Of a DNA stretch of 64,000 bases, positions 52,672 through 61,601 are shown piece after piece. The DNA is from Marinobacter salexigens (GTDB taxonomy: Bacteria > Pseudomonadota > Gammaproteobacteria > Pseudomonadales > Oleiphilaceae), in assembly GCF_002806945.1 (NCBI RefSeq), contig NZ_NIHC01000001.1, forward strand, positions 806,001 to 870,000. The letters are read 5' to 3'. The translations under genes were made by a program, and so were the position numbers. Below the pieces are notes generated by a model, which saw only the letters and a program-made list of their open reading frames with translations, had not been told where the DNA came from and did no database searches. Each line of letters begins with the position of its first letter. Positions within the stretch are counted from its first letter, which is position 1.

Positions 52672-53564
52672 CGACCTACAGAACTCGACCCTTCAGTCCG
52701 AATCAACGCCTGCCCGAGCTGGATGCGCCGCCGGTTGTGCATGAACCAGAGCAGGCGGGCGAGATGCTGGCAGACTTCATTCGCCGCAATCCCAGGTTAA
52801 TGATTTTGACCGGCGCAGGTGTAAGCACAGATTCCGGTATTCCTGATTACCGCGATGGTGAAGGCGCATGGAAGCGTAAGCAACCAGTTCAGCACCGTGA
52901 GTTCATGGAGAGCCATGAAACCCGCCAGCGATACTGGGGGCGCAGCTTGATTGGCTGGCCGGTGATCCGCAATGCAAAGCCTAACGCCTCCCACTTCCAT
53001 ATTGCTGAACTGGAAATGCGCAATCATTCCAGCCTCGTGGTCACCCAGAATGTAGACCGCCTGCATCAAAAAGCGGGTACACAGGGCGTAAGCGACTTGC
53101 ATGGACGTGCAGATGAAGTGCTCTGTATGAGCTGTGGTTATAGATGCGCTCGAGATGAGGTACACGAACGCAGTGCCGAGCTTAATCCGGCCTTTCAGGG
53201 CTATAAGGCGGAGGCTGCTCCAGATGGTGATGCAGATCTGGATGTAGATTTCTCCGATTTCCGTCTTGCAGATTGCCCGCGATGCAACGGAATACTAAAG
53301 CCAGATGTCGTGTTTTTTGGTGACTTTGTACCGAAGCAAAGAGTGGAATTGGCGAAAGAGACGCTCAAGGCAAGTGATGGTTTGTTGGTGATTGGATCTT
53401 CGTTGATGGTCTTCTCCGGCTTTCGCTTTTGCCGCTACGCCAAAGAACTGGGCAAGCCGATAGCTACCCTGAATCTGGGGAGAACACGTGCAGAAGAGTT
53501 GGCGGAACTGAAGCTGAACGCAAGAATCGGGGAGACCCTCAGGGCCTCCCTCGATCAGCTATAG
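52668..53564 (+). CDS. Sir2-family NAD-dependent protein deacylase
   Basis: The product has 298 residues from a GTG overlapping the previous stop. NAD-binding LTGAGVSTDSGIPDYRDGEGAW, VVTQNVDRLHQKAG and the catalytic His in SDLHGRADEVL are clear. A zinc ribbon is formed by CMSC and CPRC, and VVFFGDFVPKQRVE and VIGSSLMVFSGF complete the fold. It should remove acyl groups from lysines, giving O-acyl-ADP-ribose and nicotinamide. Its partner gene product is a methyltransferase-fold protein; the reason for coupling is unknown. Confidence 0.93.
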   Translation: MTTYRTRPFSPNQRLPELDAPPVVHEPEQAGEMLADFIRRNPRLMILTGAGVSTDSGIPDYRDGEGAWKRKQPVQHREFMESHETRQRYWGRSLIGWPVIRNAKPNASHFHIAELEMRNHSSLVVTQNVDRLHQKAGTQGVSDLHGRADEVLCMSCGYRCARDEVHERSAELNPAFQGYKAEAAPDGDADLDVDFSDFRLADCPRCNGILKPDVVFFGDFVPKQRVELAKETLKASDGLLVIGSSLMVFSGFRFCRYAKELGKPIATLNLGRTRAEELAELKLNARIGETLRASLDQL

Positions 53565-53577
53565 GCCGGGTGCTGGC

Positions 53578-54987
53578 TTAGGCTCCAACAAGGTTGTAAA
53601 CAAACACCGTTCCCACAGCCACCGGAGTAATGAACCGCACGGTAACGTACCAAAGATTGAACATGGGCTTGGAGAGCGCCAGCTCTTCTTCCATGGCCTT
53701 GCGGGACATAATCCAGCCAGCAAATACCGCAACCAGCAAGCCGCCCAAAGGCAACATGATGTTGGCAGTAAAGAAGTCCAACAGGTCAAAGATGGTTTTG
53801 CCTTCCAGCATGGTGATCCACCCCAATGGTGCAAAGCCTGACCACAGGTTCAGGGACAGGATCGACGCAATACCCAGAGCCCAGCACACAAAGCCTGCCG
53901 CCAGCGCACTGATGGTGCGGTTCATGCCTTTTTGCTCTTCCAGCCATTCTACAATCGGCTCCAACAGGGAAATTCCTGACGTCCAAGCGGCGAAAATCAG
54001 CAATACAAAGAACAGGGTTCCGAACAGGCTGCCCATAGGCATTTGACCAAACGCCAGTGGCAGGGTCTGGAAGATCAGGCCCGGGCCCGCGCCAGGCTCA
54101 AGGCCGTTGGCGAAAACGATCGGGAAGATAGCCAGCCCCGCCAGCAGTGCCACGCCAGTGTCGATGAGACATACAGCTATGGATGTTTTGGCGATGGAGA
54201 TGTTTTTCGGCAGGTAGGAGCCGTAAGCCATCATTACTGCCATGCCAAGGCTCAGGGTGAAGAACGCGTGCCCCAAAGCGACCAGTACACCGGCAGTAGT
54301 GAGTTTGGAAAAGTCTGGTTGAAACAGGAAGCTTACCGCCCGCCCGAACTCGCCAGTGGTCATGGCGAAGCCAACTACTGCAAGCAGCAGAAGGAACAGC
54401 GCAGGCATCAGAATGCTGACAGCTCGCTCAAGCCCCGCACGCACGCCCTTGGCTACCACAAGGACTACCAAGGCCATGAACAGGGTATGCCACATCAAGA
54501 GGGTGAGCGGGTCGGCCAGCAAGCTGGAGAAGATCTCGCCAATGGCATCCGCAGACTGGCCCGTAAACTGTCCGCTCGCAGCACTACCCACATACGACAC
54601 TGCCCAGCCGCCAATGACCGAGTAAAACGAAAGAATCAGAAAGCCAGCAATTACACCGATTGCACCAACCGCCCGCCAGGAAGGATTGATTCCCTGCTGC
54701 TTTGCGATTTGTTTGAGACTGTTAACCGGGCTGCGCCCACCACGACGACCAATAAGCACCTCGGCCATCATAATTGGCAGACCAATGGCGGCAATACACA
54801 GAAGGTAAACCAATACAAAAGCGCCACCGCCATTTTCGCCGGTAACGTAGGGGAATTTCCAGATGTTGCCTAGGCCGACAGCAGAACCTGTGGCGGCAAG
54901 AATGAAGGCAAAGCGCGAGGACCAGAGCCCCCGGCCAGCATTGGAACCCTCCATTGCGGCCGGGTTTGTTGCATTAGAGTCAGACAT
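53578..54987 (-). CDS. Sodium-dependent transporter, NSS (SNF) family
   Basis: The product has 469 residues from the ATG at 54987 (CAGGAG upstream), with 11-12 hydrophobic segments. The family start FILAATGSAVGLGNIWKFPYVTGENGGGAFVLVYLL holds the unwound helix that binds sodium and amino acid. Substrates are usually amino acids or related amines; the nearby leucine-dehydrogenase-like gene, 85 bases upstream in the same direction, suggests a hydrophobic amino acid. It is convergent with the sirtuin gene, 13 bases apart. Confidence 0.92.
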   Translation of the reverse strand: MSDSNATNPAAMEGSNAGRGLWSSRFAFILAATGSAVGLGNIWKFPYVTGENGGGAFVLVYLLCIAAIGLPIMMAEVLIGRRGGRSPVNSLKQIAKQQGINPSWRAVGAIGVIAGFLILSFYSVIGGWAVSYVGSAASGQFTGQSADAIGEIFSSLLADPLTLLMWHTLFMALVVLVVAKGVRAGLERAVSILMPALFLLLLAVVGFAMTTGEFGRAVSFLFQPDFSKLTTAGVLVALGHAFFTLSLGMAVMMAYGSYLPKNISIAKTSIAVCLIDTGVALLAGLAIFPIVFANGLEPGAGPGLIFQTLPLAFGQMPMGSLFGTLFFVLLIFAAWTSGISLLEPIVEWLEEQKGMNRTISALAAGFVCWALGIASILSLNLWSGFAPLGWITMLEGKTIFDLLDFFTANIMLPLGGLLVAVFAGWIMSRKAMEEELALSKPMFNLWYVTVRFITPVAVGTVFVYNLVGA

Positions 54988-55072
54988 AATTGTCTCCTGC
55001 CAATTACTTGTTTTTGTTTGGAAGAGCGGGGGCCTCGATGCGCTCAAGGCCCCATAAAGTAAATGTCACTAA

Positions 55073-56170
55073 TTAGGCGCCCGCAAGCTGCTCCCTGGAT
55101 TCAGAAGCATTCTCAGCACGCGCCCGAAAACGCTCTTCGGCAAGCTTGTTGGCAACTGCACCCGTAGCAATGCCGCTGGCTTCTGAGCGCGTAAAGATCT
55201 CAGTCAGAGTTTGGCCAATGCCTTCCACGTGGGCGCGTACCTCATCCGGCGAGGCTCCGGTGCGCTCGTAAAACACGTCGATAATGCCACCCGAATTAAT
55301 CGCGAAGTCCGGTGCATATAAAATGCCCCGGTCTTTCAAAGCCTGGTCGTGATCCGGGCGCTGAAGCAGGTTGTTGGCTGCGCCAGCAATCACTGTCGCT
55401 TTCAGGCGGGGAATACTGTCGTCATTCAGCACAGCACCCATCGCACAAGGCGCAACAACGTCTACCGGCAGGAATAAGATGTCTTCAGCCGATGCCGCTT
55501 TGGCGCCAAGTTCGTCTATGGCGCGCTGCATGTTGTCTTGATGAATGTCGTACACCCAGAGCTCGGCACCCGCGTCTTTAAGGTGGCGAGCCAGTCGAAA
55601 GCCCACATTTCCCACACCCTGGATGGCAACCTTCAAACCTTTCAGATCTTCCCGGCCAAGTTTGTGCCTTACCGCAGCTTTCAGGCCGACAAAAACGCCA
55701 TAAGCGGTGGTAGGTGAAGGGTCACCATTACTGGGTTGGCCATCAAAGGCAATGTGTTCAACAATGCCTGCAACGTGTTGGGTGTGCCGCCCCATCACTT
55801 GAAGGTCTGGCACGCTGGTTCCGGAGTCCTCAGCGCCAATGTACTGGCCGCCAAGCCCTTCCAGGTGCTTGCCCATGGCTTCAAGCAAAGCTTCGCTTTT
55901 ATCCTTGCGGGGGTCGCCAATAATCACAGATTTACCGCCGCCCAGGTCAAGATTGGCCAGCGCCGATTTGTAGGTCATGCCCTTGGATAAGCGCAGCACA
56001 TCGCGCAATGCTTCTTCATCACTGGCATAGGGAAACATCCGGCAACCACCAAGAGCTGGGCCGCGGGAGGTATTATGTATGGCAACAATGGCTTTGAGCC
56101 CGGTTTCGGGATCGCAGAAAAAAGACAGGTGTTCGTGGTTATCAAATTCGGGATGGCTGAATACAGTCAT
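55073..56170 (-). CDS. Leucine-dehydrogenase-like amino acid dehydrogenase
   Basis: The product has 365 residues of the Glu/Leu/Phe/Val dehydrogenase family. Substrate-side motifs are [12 protein letters not shown] and the catalytic-Lys stretch [20 protein letters not shown]; the NAD domain shows [16 protein letters not shown]. It deaminates a branched-chain amino acid to the 2-oxoacid with NAD. This product is the substrate class of the Bkd complex encoded at the left end of the window. The sequence is nearer to leucine than to glutamate dehydrogenase in length and motifs. Confidence 0.88.
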   Translation of the reverse strand: MTVFSHPEFDNHEHLSFFCDPETGLKAIVAIHNTSRGPALGGCRMFPYASDEEALRDVLRLSKGMTYKSALANLDLGGGKSVIIGDPRKDKSEALLEAMGKHLEGLGGQYIGAEDSGTSVPDLQVMGRHTQHVAGIVEHIAFDGQPSNGDPSPTTAYGVFVGLKAAVRHKLGREDLKGLKVAIQGVGNVGFRLARHLKDAGAELWVYDIHQDNMQRAIDELGAKAASAEDILFLPVDVVAPCAMGAVLNDDSIPRLKATVIAGAANNLLQRPDHDQALKDRGILYAPDFAINSGGIIDVFYERTGASPDEVRAHVEGIGQTLTEIFTRSEASGIATGAVANKLAEERFRARAENASESREQLAGA

Positions 56171-56598
56171 GGGATCACCTCTCTTCCTTGGCCCGAGTGG
56201 GCTCTAAGTTGCGGAAATTAAAGGCGACTATATTAGCAGGTAGGAACGAATGTGCACTGCACAAGACGTCTCCAAGACGTGCTGAAATTAGCATATTGAA
56301 ATCCTCTCCACTTGGCCGGATCTCGGCGGCAGTGGCAATGTTGTTTTTGTCGTCCGGCTTGTGGCCGGCGTTTTTGATTTCAGGTGCTCGGCTCCCTTCA
56401 CAGGGGATAGCCCTTTTGAGGTCGAGCAAAATCTAAACTAATCGGTGCGAGCGGGAAGGTCAATTCCAAAAGATGTATGGTGAAGCTTAATTCATGCTTA
56501 TGTGATAGTTGCATTTGAAAACTTCTTGTTGGATCAATAACTCACACTTGCGGAAACTACTGATACGCGCGCCGGGGAAATTTCCTTAGCTTGCGTAG
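56171..56598. promoter_or_regulatory. Divergent control region, leucine dehydrogenase and azlCD
   Basis: This is 428 bases without a credible gene. On the minus strand TAATAT (around 56234) could be a -10 element for the dehydrogenase gene. A direct repeat AAGACGT occurs twice around 56263-56282, overlapping an AGACGTCT palindrome, a possible regulator site. No known box is recognised. Confidence 0.4.
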
Positions 56599-57336
56599 AT
56601 GAAAAATGCGTCATATACCTACCAGTTCCAGCCCGAACAAGTTCGCTACGAACTTGTTCGGATGCTCCCTATATCCCTGTTTGTAGTGGCCTTTGGCGCT
56701 GCATTCGGACTTGCCGCCGTGCAGGAGGGTCTAGGCCCTCTGGAATCTTTGCTGATGAGCACTTTGGTGTTTGCCGGTGCATCACAATTTGCCGCGATTG
56801 ATATGTGGGGAGCAGAGGTGTCTGTTATCCCGGTAATCATCGTAGTGTTTGCTATCAATTCCCGTCATCTGCTGATGGGTGCTTCGCTTTACCCCATGTT
56901 GAAGGACGTATCTCCTGCAAAGCGCTATGGCATTCTATTGCTCCTTACAGATGCCAATTGGGCGGTATCCGCCCAGGAATATCAGAGCGGCAGGCGCAAT
57001 CTGGAAGTGATTGTTGGTGGCGGTCTGGCGCTCTGGCTGGCGTGGATTGTCGGCACCTGGCTGGGCGTGTATTTCGGTGGGCTTTTGCAGAATCCGAAAA
57101 GCCTTGGGATGGACATGGTGCTGGGCTGTTTTCTGCTGGCCATGGCGCTGGGTGGCAAAAAGAATCCCCGTGTGCTGGTCGCCTGGGCGCTGGCCGCTAT
57201 TGCTTCACTGGCTGCATGGAAGTGGTTGCCCGCCAACACCCATGTGGTTGCCGGAGCCCTTGCCGGTGGTGTGGTTGGCTTCTTCTGGCTGGAAAACACG
57301 TCGGTTGATGAACGTGTTGGGGAGGACTTGGCATGA
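56599..57336 (+). CDS. azlC: AzlC-family branched-chain amino acid exporter subunit
   Basis: The product has 245 residues with about seven hydrophobic segments. The AzlC core is recognisable: FGAAFGLAAVQEGLGPLESLLMSTLVFAGASQFAAIDMW and AINSRHLLMGASLYP. With AzlD it forms an exporter (as YgaZH/BrnFE do for Val, Leu, Ile or Met). It is divergent from the leucine-dehydrogenase-like gene, so export and breakdown of the same amino acids may be balanced. Confidence 0.92.
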   Translation: MKNASYTYQFQPEQVRYELVRMLPISLFVVAFGAAFGLAAVQEGLGPLESLLMSTLVFAGASQFAAIDMWGAEVSVIPVIIVVFAINSRHLLMGASLYPMLKDVSPAKRYGILLLLTDANWAVSAQEYQSGRRNLEVIVGGGLALWLAWIVGTWLGVYFGGLLQNPKSLGMDMVLGCFLLAMALGGKKNPRVLVAWALAAIASLAAWKWLPANTHVVAGALAGGVVGFFWLENTSVDERVGEDLA

Positions 57337-57644
57337 CCATCGAAACCACCACGACCGGCGTATTGTTACTCATTCTGATCATGACCCTGGTAACTTTGGT
57401 CACCCGGTTCGGGGGCGTGTTTATCATGTCCTTTGTGCGCATAAGCCCCCGCATCGAGAGCTTCATTAACACCATGGCAAGCTCTGTGCTCATCGCCATC
57501 ATCGTACCCATGGCCTTTGGTGGTGATGCAGGCGCTTTGGCGGCTCTCTCCGTTACCGCCGTTGTCATGCTTATACTCAAAAAACCGCTGCCCGCAATTG
57601 CCGCTGGGATTCTTGCGGCTGCTTTCGTGCGCTTTATGGTTTAG
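57333..57644 (+). CDS. azlD: AzlD-family exporter small subunit
   Basis: The product has 103 residues with three to four hydrophobic segments. VTRFGGVFIMSFVRISPRIESFINTMASSVLIAIIVP is the AzlD signature. It starts within the last four bases of azlC (ATGA), a sign of coupled translation and of equal amounts of both subunits. Confidence 0.92.
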   Translation: MTIETTTTGVLLLILIMTLVTLVTRFGGVFIMSFVRISPRIESFINTMASSVLIAIIVPMAFGGDAGALAALSVTAVVMLILKKPLPAIAAGILAAAFVRFMV

Positions 57645-57690
57645 GAGGAAGGCAGTTAGCCTGCGAAAGGGTAGCTTGCGCAAAAAATAC

Positions 57691-57717
57691 TCAAGTTCAG
57701 TTTGTTACTGCCGATAG
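57691..57717 (+). promoter_or_regulatory. Sigma-28 (FliA) promoter match
   Basis: TCAAGTTC-N11-GCCGATAG lies 40 bases before the ATG of the calcium-motif gene. The FliA consensus is TAAAGTTT-N11-GCCGATAA, with TCAAG common in pseudomonads. The -10 half matches seven of eight positions, the -35 half six of eight, and the spacing is exact. The predicted transcription start is near 57725. Confidence 0.65.
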
Positions 57718-57757
57718 GGGGTTAGATAAACAAAGAACTCAGAGGTAAACCGGCGCC

Positions 57758-59089
57758 ATGATCGTATCCAGTCAAATTTCCTTTCTTCAGGGAAACTCCC
57801 GTCAGGAAACGGCGTTCAGCCAGAGCCAGCTGCGGATTAACCAGCAGTCCTTGCCCGGCAACCGTGCAGAAGGGCAGGGTGGGGGCAGGCAGCTCAACAT
57901 AACCCGCGATGCAGCCTATCGATACAACAGCCAGGAACGCCTCGGCTTTTCAAATTCCAGCACCGTCAGCGGGGGCGATCGCAACGCGGTGTATTCCAGT
58001 GCTGAGCTGGTGGAGAAAACTACGGACTTATTCCTCCGAGGCCAGCAGGCTATCAGTGTGGGCCGTGCTGCGCTCAGCGGTGATTCCGCTGCTCAGGCGA
58101 ACGGCAGCATGTCTGTTGAAGCGAATCGCTATATGTTCTATTCACAAAGTGAATCCCGTTCGTTTGCTTCTACCGGAAGCATTTCGCTTGAGAACGGCGA
58201 AACCATTGATTTCACCCTGTCGCTCCGCCAGTCGCAATCCCGAACCTATGAATATTCCGAAAGCCTGCGGATTGAAGAGCGGCCCATGACCGACCCGCTG
58301 GTGATTAACTTCGGCAGTGCCACCGCACAACTGACCGATACTTTGTTCGAGTTCGACATGGAAGGAAACGGCAAATCCGCGCAGTTCGCTAGCCTCGGAA
58401 GCGGCAGTGGTTATCTCGTATTCGACCGGAATGGCAACGACAAAGTGGACGACGGCACGGAACTGTTTGGGCCTCAGAGTGGGTCCGGTTTCAGTGAACT
58501 CGCCAACTATGATGACGATGGCAACCTTTGGATTGATGCCAACGATGAGGTGTTTTCGTCTTTGTCTGTGTGGGTGCAGGGAGCCGATGGCGAGCAGGCC
58601 TTGAAGTCCCTTAGCGAGGTGGGGGTGCAAGCACTGTACGTTGGTAGTGCAGAGGACAACTTTACCCTTACGAATCGCCAGGGCATTCCCTTGGGGCAGA
58701 TACAGGCCTCTGGCATTTACCTGACAACAGACGGCGAAGTTCGCACACTCGAAGAAATTACCCTGGCTGAGCAGAATGCTGTGGAGATACCTTCTGCATT
58801 TCAGCGCATTAACAGTAGTGACGGCGCTGTAGCAGGTGGCGAAGGAGTCGGCGAAATTGGCGGGCTCGTGGGTGCCCGGATTGAGGCCATTCGTGGCGCT
58901 CTGGAAAAACTCAATGAGATCCGGGAAAAGCAGCAAGCCTTTATTCAGGAAACCAAGGATTTAGGGAAAGCCAACTCACCTCTGGATGAGTACATGAGCA
59001 TAATTGATCGGCTGCGAATGGAGTTGCTGAACAGCCAGAGTGAGAAGCAGCAGGCGGCTAGCCGGTACCTGGAATTTGCCAAGTCCTGA
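57758..59089 (+). CDS. Calcium-motif protein of unknown function
   Basis: The product has 443 residues without a signal peptide. The first half is Ser/Gln/Arg-rich and low in hydrophobics. From about residue 218 a segment resembles the EF-hand-like block of RTX/FrpC proteins: YLVFDRNGNDKVDDGTELFG (Asp223, Asn225, Asn227, Asp231) followed by NYDDDGNLWIDANDEVFSSLSVW. The C-terminus is coiled-coil (IRGALEKLNEIREKQQAFIQ and onward). No nonapeptide RTX repeats and no type I secretion signal are recognised. A FliA-type promoter precedes it, so co-expression with flagella is likely. Confidence 0.75.
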   Translation: MIVSSQISFLQGNSRQETAFSQSQLRINQQSLPGNRAEGQGGGRQLNITRDAAYRYNSQERLGFSNSSTVSGGDRNAVYSSAELVEKTTDLFLRGQQAISVGRAALSGDSAAQANGSMSVEANRYMFYSQSESRSFASTGSISLENGETIDFTLSLRQSQSRTYEYSESLRIEERPMTDPLVINFGSATAQLTDTLFEFDMEGNGKSAQFASLGSGSGYLVFDRNGNDKVDDGTELFGPQSGSGFSELANYDDDGNLWIDANDEVFSSLSVWVQGADGEQALKSLSEVGVQALYVGSAEDNFTLTNRQGIPLGQIQASGIYLTTDGEVRTLEEITLAEQNAVEIPSAFQRINSSDGAVAGGEGVGEIGGLVGARIEAIRGALEKLNEIREKQQAFIQETKDLGKANSPLDEYMSIIDRLRMELLNSQSEKQQAASRYLEFAKS

Positions 59090-59102
59090 CCAGATGTGGA
59101 CT

Positions 59103-59603
59103 TTACTTCTTCCGTTTATGATTAAACGTGTTGGGGTTACTTGGAAACTGGATTTTCGGATTAACCTGTTTTAGTGCGCTGTATAAGTTCTTTCGAGAAA
59201 AGGGGTAGTTCATGCACAGTTGGTGGGCTTCCCCATTGTTCATGCGAACGTTTATATTAGTCATATAGCCTGATCCGATATTCAACTTGTGCTCGATCGC
59301 TGCAATATCTTGAGGGCTGATCCTGAAACACCACTCCTTGAACGCAGGGTGGTGGCTATAAAACTCCTTTTCCGTTAGATATATTTCGAACTTGTCCCTT
59401 CTTTTCAGAAGCCAGGCCAGAATTACGGCCAAGACAACCGCCACAGCAATAGCGCCCTTCTCAACCACAGCGTATATATTTTGGAAGTCTGGCTGGTCTT
59501 TAAAGAAATGCTGAAACCCATAGAGAATAACGGGTATCGCCAGTATGTTGAGCGCAACACTCAGGGCTTGGCGAGTTTGGTTTTTTTTGTAATGGAATAG
59601 CAT
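59103..59603 (-). CDS. Two-span membrane protein of unknown function
   Basis: The product has 166 residues with two hydrophobic segments (about 15-35 and 45-67), then a soluble basic domain (FEIYLTEKEFYSHHP, AIEHKLNIGSGYMTNINVRMNNGE) that could be PH-like. Its base composition is more AT-rich than that of its neighbours, a mild sign of foreign origin. No ribosome-binding site is convincing. No family is recognised. Confidence 0.65.
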   Translation of the reverse strand: MLFHYKKNQTRQALSVALNILAIPVILYGFQHFFKDQPDFQNIYAVVEKGAIAVAVVLAVILAWLLKRRDKFEIYLTEKEFYSHHPAFKEWCFRISPQDIAAIEHKLNIGSGYMTNINVRMNNGEAHQLCMNYPFSRKNLYSALKQVNPKIQFPSNPNTFNHKRKK

Positions 59604-59850
59604 GGGCGAGCCTGTGTTGCACCGGATAGTTGATGCACAGAATACTTGGTGTTCGCCTGCGACGGCCAGTTTTTCAGGAAAGGAGGGAGGAGAGCCGGCA
59701 GGCCCGAAGGCTTACCGGGATGGGTTGGGCTCAAAAGCCGTCGACATTTTTTAAAGCCGATCGCAATTTCAGATTGTAGCGTTCGGTATTTCCCGCTATT
59801 GTCAAGTGCCTACCCTATAAAGAAGCTCATAATGCGGAGCCCTCCCGGCC

Positions 59851-60216
59851 ATGCTTGACTATGTTGCTCTTGGCATACTGATTTTTGCCGCCATAACTGT
59901 CTTTTACGGCATCATTGTGATTCACGACATCCCTTATGACATAGCTGAGAAGCGGCATCATCCTCATGCCGATGCTATTCATGTGGCGGGATGGATCAGT
60001 TTGCTGACACTGCACGTCATTTGGCCTTTTCTGTGGATTTGGGCAACCCTTTATCGTGAGGACAGGGGCTGGGGTTTCAACAAGCGTGGCGTGGTGGAGA
60101 AGGCAGGGGTCGAGGTCGAATCTATCGCCGAACTACAGGCTCAAGTATCCGAGCTTAGCGCGCAGGTTGCGCAGTTGCAGCAATCAGATAGCCAGTCGTC
60201 GGGAGAAGCCCTCTAA
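59851..60216 (+). CDS. DUF3302 inner-membrane protein (YiaW-like)
   Basis: The product has 121 residues with two membrane segments. HDIPYDIAEKRHHPHADAIHVAGWISLLTLHVIWPFLWIWATLYRED is the DUF3302 core, and the C-terminus is a short coiled coil (ELQAQVSELSAQVAQLQQ). It is paired with an HlyD-type gene whose start shares one base with its stop (TAATG), as yiaW and yiaV pair in E. coli. The role is unknown. Confidence 0.9.
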   Translation: MLDYVALGILIFAAITVFYGIIVIHDIPYDIAEKRHHPHADAIHVAGWISLLTLHVIWPFLWIWATLYREDRGWGFNKRGVVEKAGVEVESIAELQAQVSELSAQVAQLQQSDSQSSGEAL

Positions 60217-61175
60217 TGGATCTCTTATTAATTCTTACCTATACCGCACTGTGCATCGCTATATTCAAGATTTTTAGAATTCCATTAAACAAGTGGTCGG
60301 TGCCTACCGCAGTTTTAGGCGGTGTTATTCTTATTGGCGGGCTGATATTCAGCATGAACTACAATCACCCGTTTTCCGAGATGAGTCGTGACTACTTTGT
60401 TACTACGCCAATTGTACCAACCGTTAGCGGCCGGGTTATTGATGTCAAAGTTCAAGGTGGCACCAAAGTAAAGAAGAACGATGTGCTGTTTGTGATTGAT
60501 CCCAAACCCTATCAGTTCAAGGTTGACTCGATAAAGGCGCAACTAAAGTCTGCCAGGGTTGATCAACAACGGGCTCTGAGTCTGGTAAAGCGTGGTGCAG
60601 GCAGCCAGCGCACGGCAGACCTCAGCAAGGCAAAGGTCGATACTTTGCAGGCCCAACTCGCGGAAGCGGAGTTTAACCTCAGTGAGACGGTTGTCAGAGC
60701 ACCAACGGACGGCTATGTTGCGCAGCTTGCATTAAGGCCCGGAATGATGGCTGTATCCCTGCCGCTGCGGCCGGTTATGGTGTTCGTGCACGCCGAAGAT
60801 CTCTACTTTGTTGGCTGGTATCGCCAAAACAGCTTGCTGCGTTTGCAAGTTGGCAATGAGGCTGAAGTCGCACTAAATGGCCTGCCTGGGCAGGTATTTA
60901 GCGGTAAGGTTAAAAGCGTTTTACCGGCACTGTCTGAAGGGCAGGTACAGGCAAGTGGCAACCTGATCAATCCGCAGACGGCAGTGTATCCAGGCCGCAT
61001 TCCAGTGCTGATTGAAATTACGGACCCGGAGTTCAAGCAGTACGCCGGGACAGTTCCTGGCGGTGCCTTTGGGCAAAGCGCGGTATATAGCGACCACTTT
61101 CACCATGTTGCGATTATGCGGAAGATTCTTTTGCGGATGTCTTCCTGGGTGAACTATCTGTTTCCCTTCCATTAG
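60216..61175 (+). CDS. HlyD-family membrane fusion protein (YiaV-like)
   Basis: The product has 319 residues with an N-terminal anchor region (about 5-50, two hydrophobic stretches) and a periplasmic adaptor: lipoyl halves TPIVPTVSGRVIDVKVQGG and SETVVRAPTDGYVAQLAL flank a short helical hairpin. Translationally coupled to the DUF3302 gene. There is no pump gene next to it, so it must either work with a distant transporter or have another function. Confidence 0.88.
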   Translation: MDLLLILTYTALCIAIFKIFRIPLNKWSVPTAVLGGVILIGGLIFSMNYNHPFSEMSRDYFVTTPIVPTVSGRVIDVKVQGGTKVKKNDVLFVIDPKPYQFKVDSIKAQLKSARVDQQRALSLVKRGAGSQRTADLSKAKVDTLQAQLAEAEFNLSETVVRAPTDGYVAQLALRPGMMAVSLPLRPVMVFVHAEDLYFVGWYRQNSLLRLQVGNEAEVALNGLPGQVFSGKVKSVLPALSEGQVQASGNLINPQTAVYPGRIPVLIEITDPEFKQYAGTVPGGAFGQSAVYSDHFHHVAIMRKILLRMSSWVNYLFPFH

Positions 61176-61335
61176 AGCCATGTGCCGTGCGAACCCTATC
61201 GAAATAAAGGCGTCTTTGGCTCCCTGGTAGATATGGACCGGTACCTGAATAATACCCTGAGCGGGACATACTTGCTGTGTGCACGCCTGTCTCCTAGGCT
61301 TTTGGTGAAAGCCACTGAGTACAAGGAGCTTTTGT

Positions 61336-61551
61336 ATGTCTGATAACCACGTGTACAAGAAAGTTGAAATTGTCGGTTCGTCAGAGACGAGCATTGAGAA
61401 CGCCATTGAAAATGCCCTCGCGGAATCTGCGAAGAGTATCCGCAATATGGAGTGGTTCGAGGTAATGGAAACCCGTGGTCACATTGTCGATGACAAGGTT
61501 GGCCACTATCAGGTGTCCTTGAAAATAGGTTTCCGGATTCAGGATAGTTGA
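61336..61551 (+). CDS. Dodecin
   Basis: The product has 71 residues: VYKKVEIVGSSETSIENAIENALAESAKSIRNMEWFEVMETRGHI matches the dodecin fold, which stores flavin or FMN in a hollow dodecamer. Trp in NMEWFEV is the residue that stacks on the flavin. AAGGAG precedes the ATG. It is convergent with the acetyltransferase gene. Confidence 0.92.
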   Translation: MSDNHVYKKVEIVGSSETSIENAIENALAESAKSIRNMEWFEVMETRGHIVDDKVGHYQVSLKIGFRIQDS

Positions 61552-61558
61552 TATGGAT

Positions 61559-61601
61559 ACGGAGCCAGATGAAGGCTGAAGAGTGGCTCGTCAGGCTCCG
61601 T
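61559..61601. terminator. Hairpin between dodecin and GNAT genes
   Basis: ACGGAGCC / GGCTCCGT is a perfect eight-base stem around a 27-base loop, overlapping the last codons of the acetyltransferase gene. On the plus strand GATTTTG follows. It could end dodecin transcription. Confidence 0.4.

Noticed and set aside
54043..54873. Plus-strand open frame of 276 codons
   Set aside because: It is a shadow of the NSS transporter gene; the translation is His/Gln/Arg-rich without any motif.
56175..56436. Short open frames on both strands in the leucine dehydrogenase/azlC gap
   Set aside because: They have no ribosome-binding site and no motif, and overlap each other; treated as regulatory DNA.
58142..58936. 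Minus-strand open frame of 264 codons
   Set aside because: It is antisense to the calcium-motif gene, which has a promoter match and recognisable motifs.
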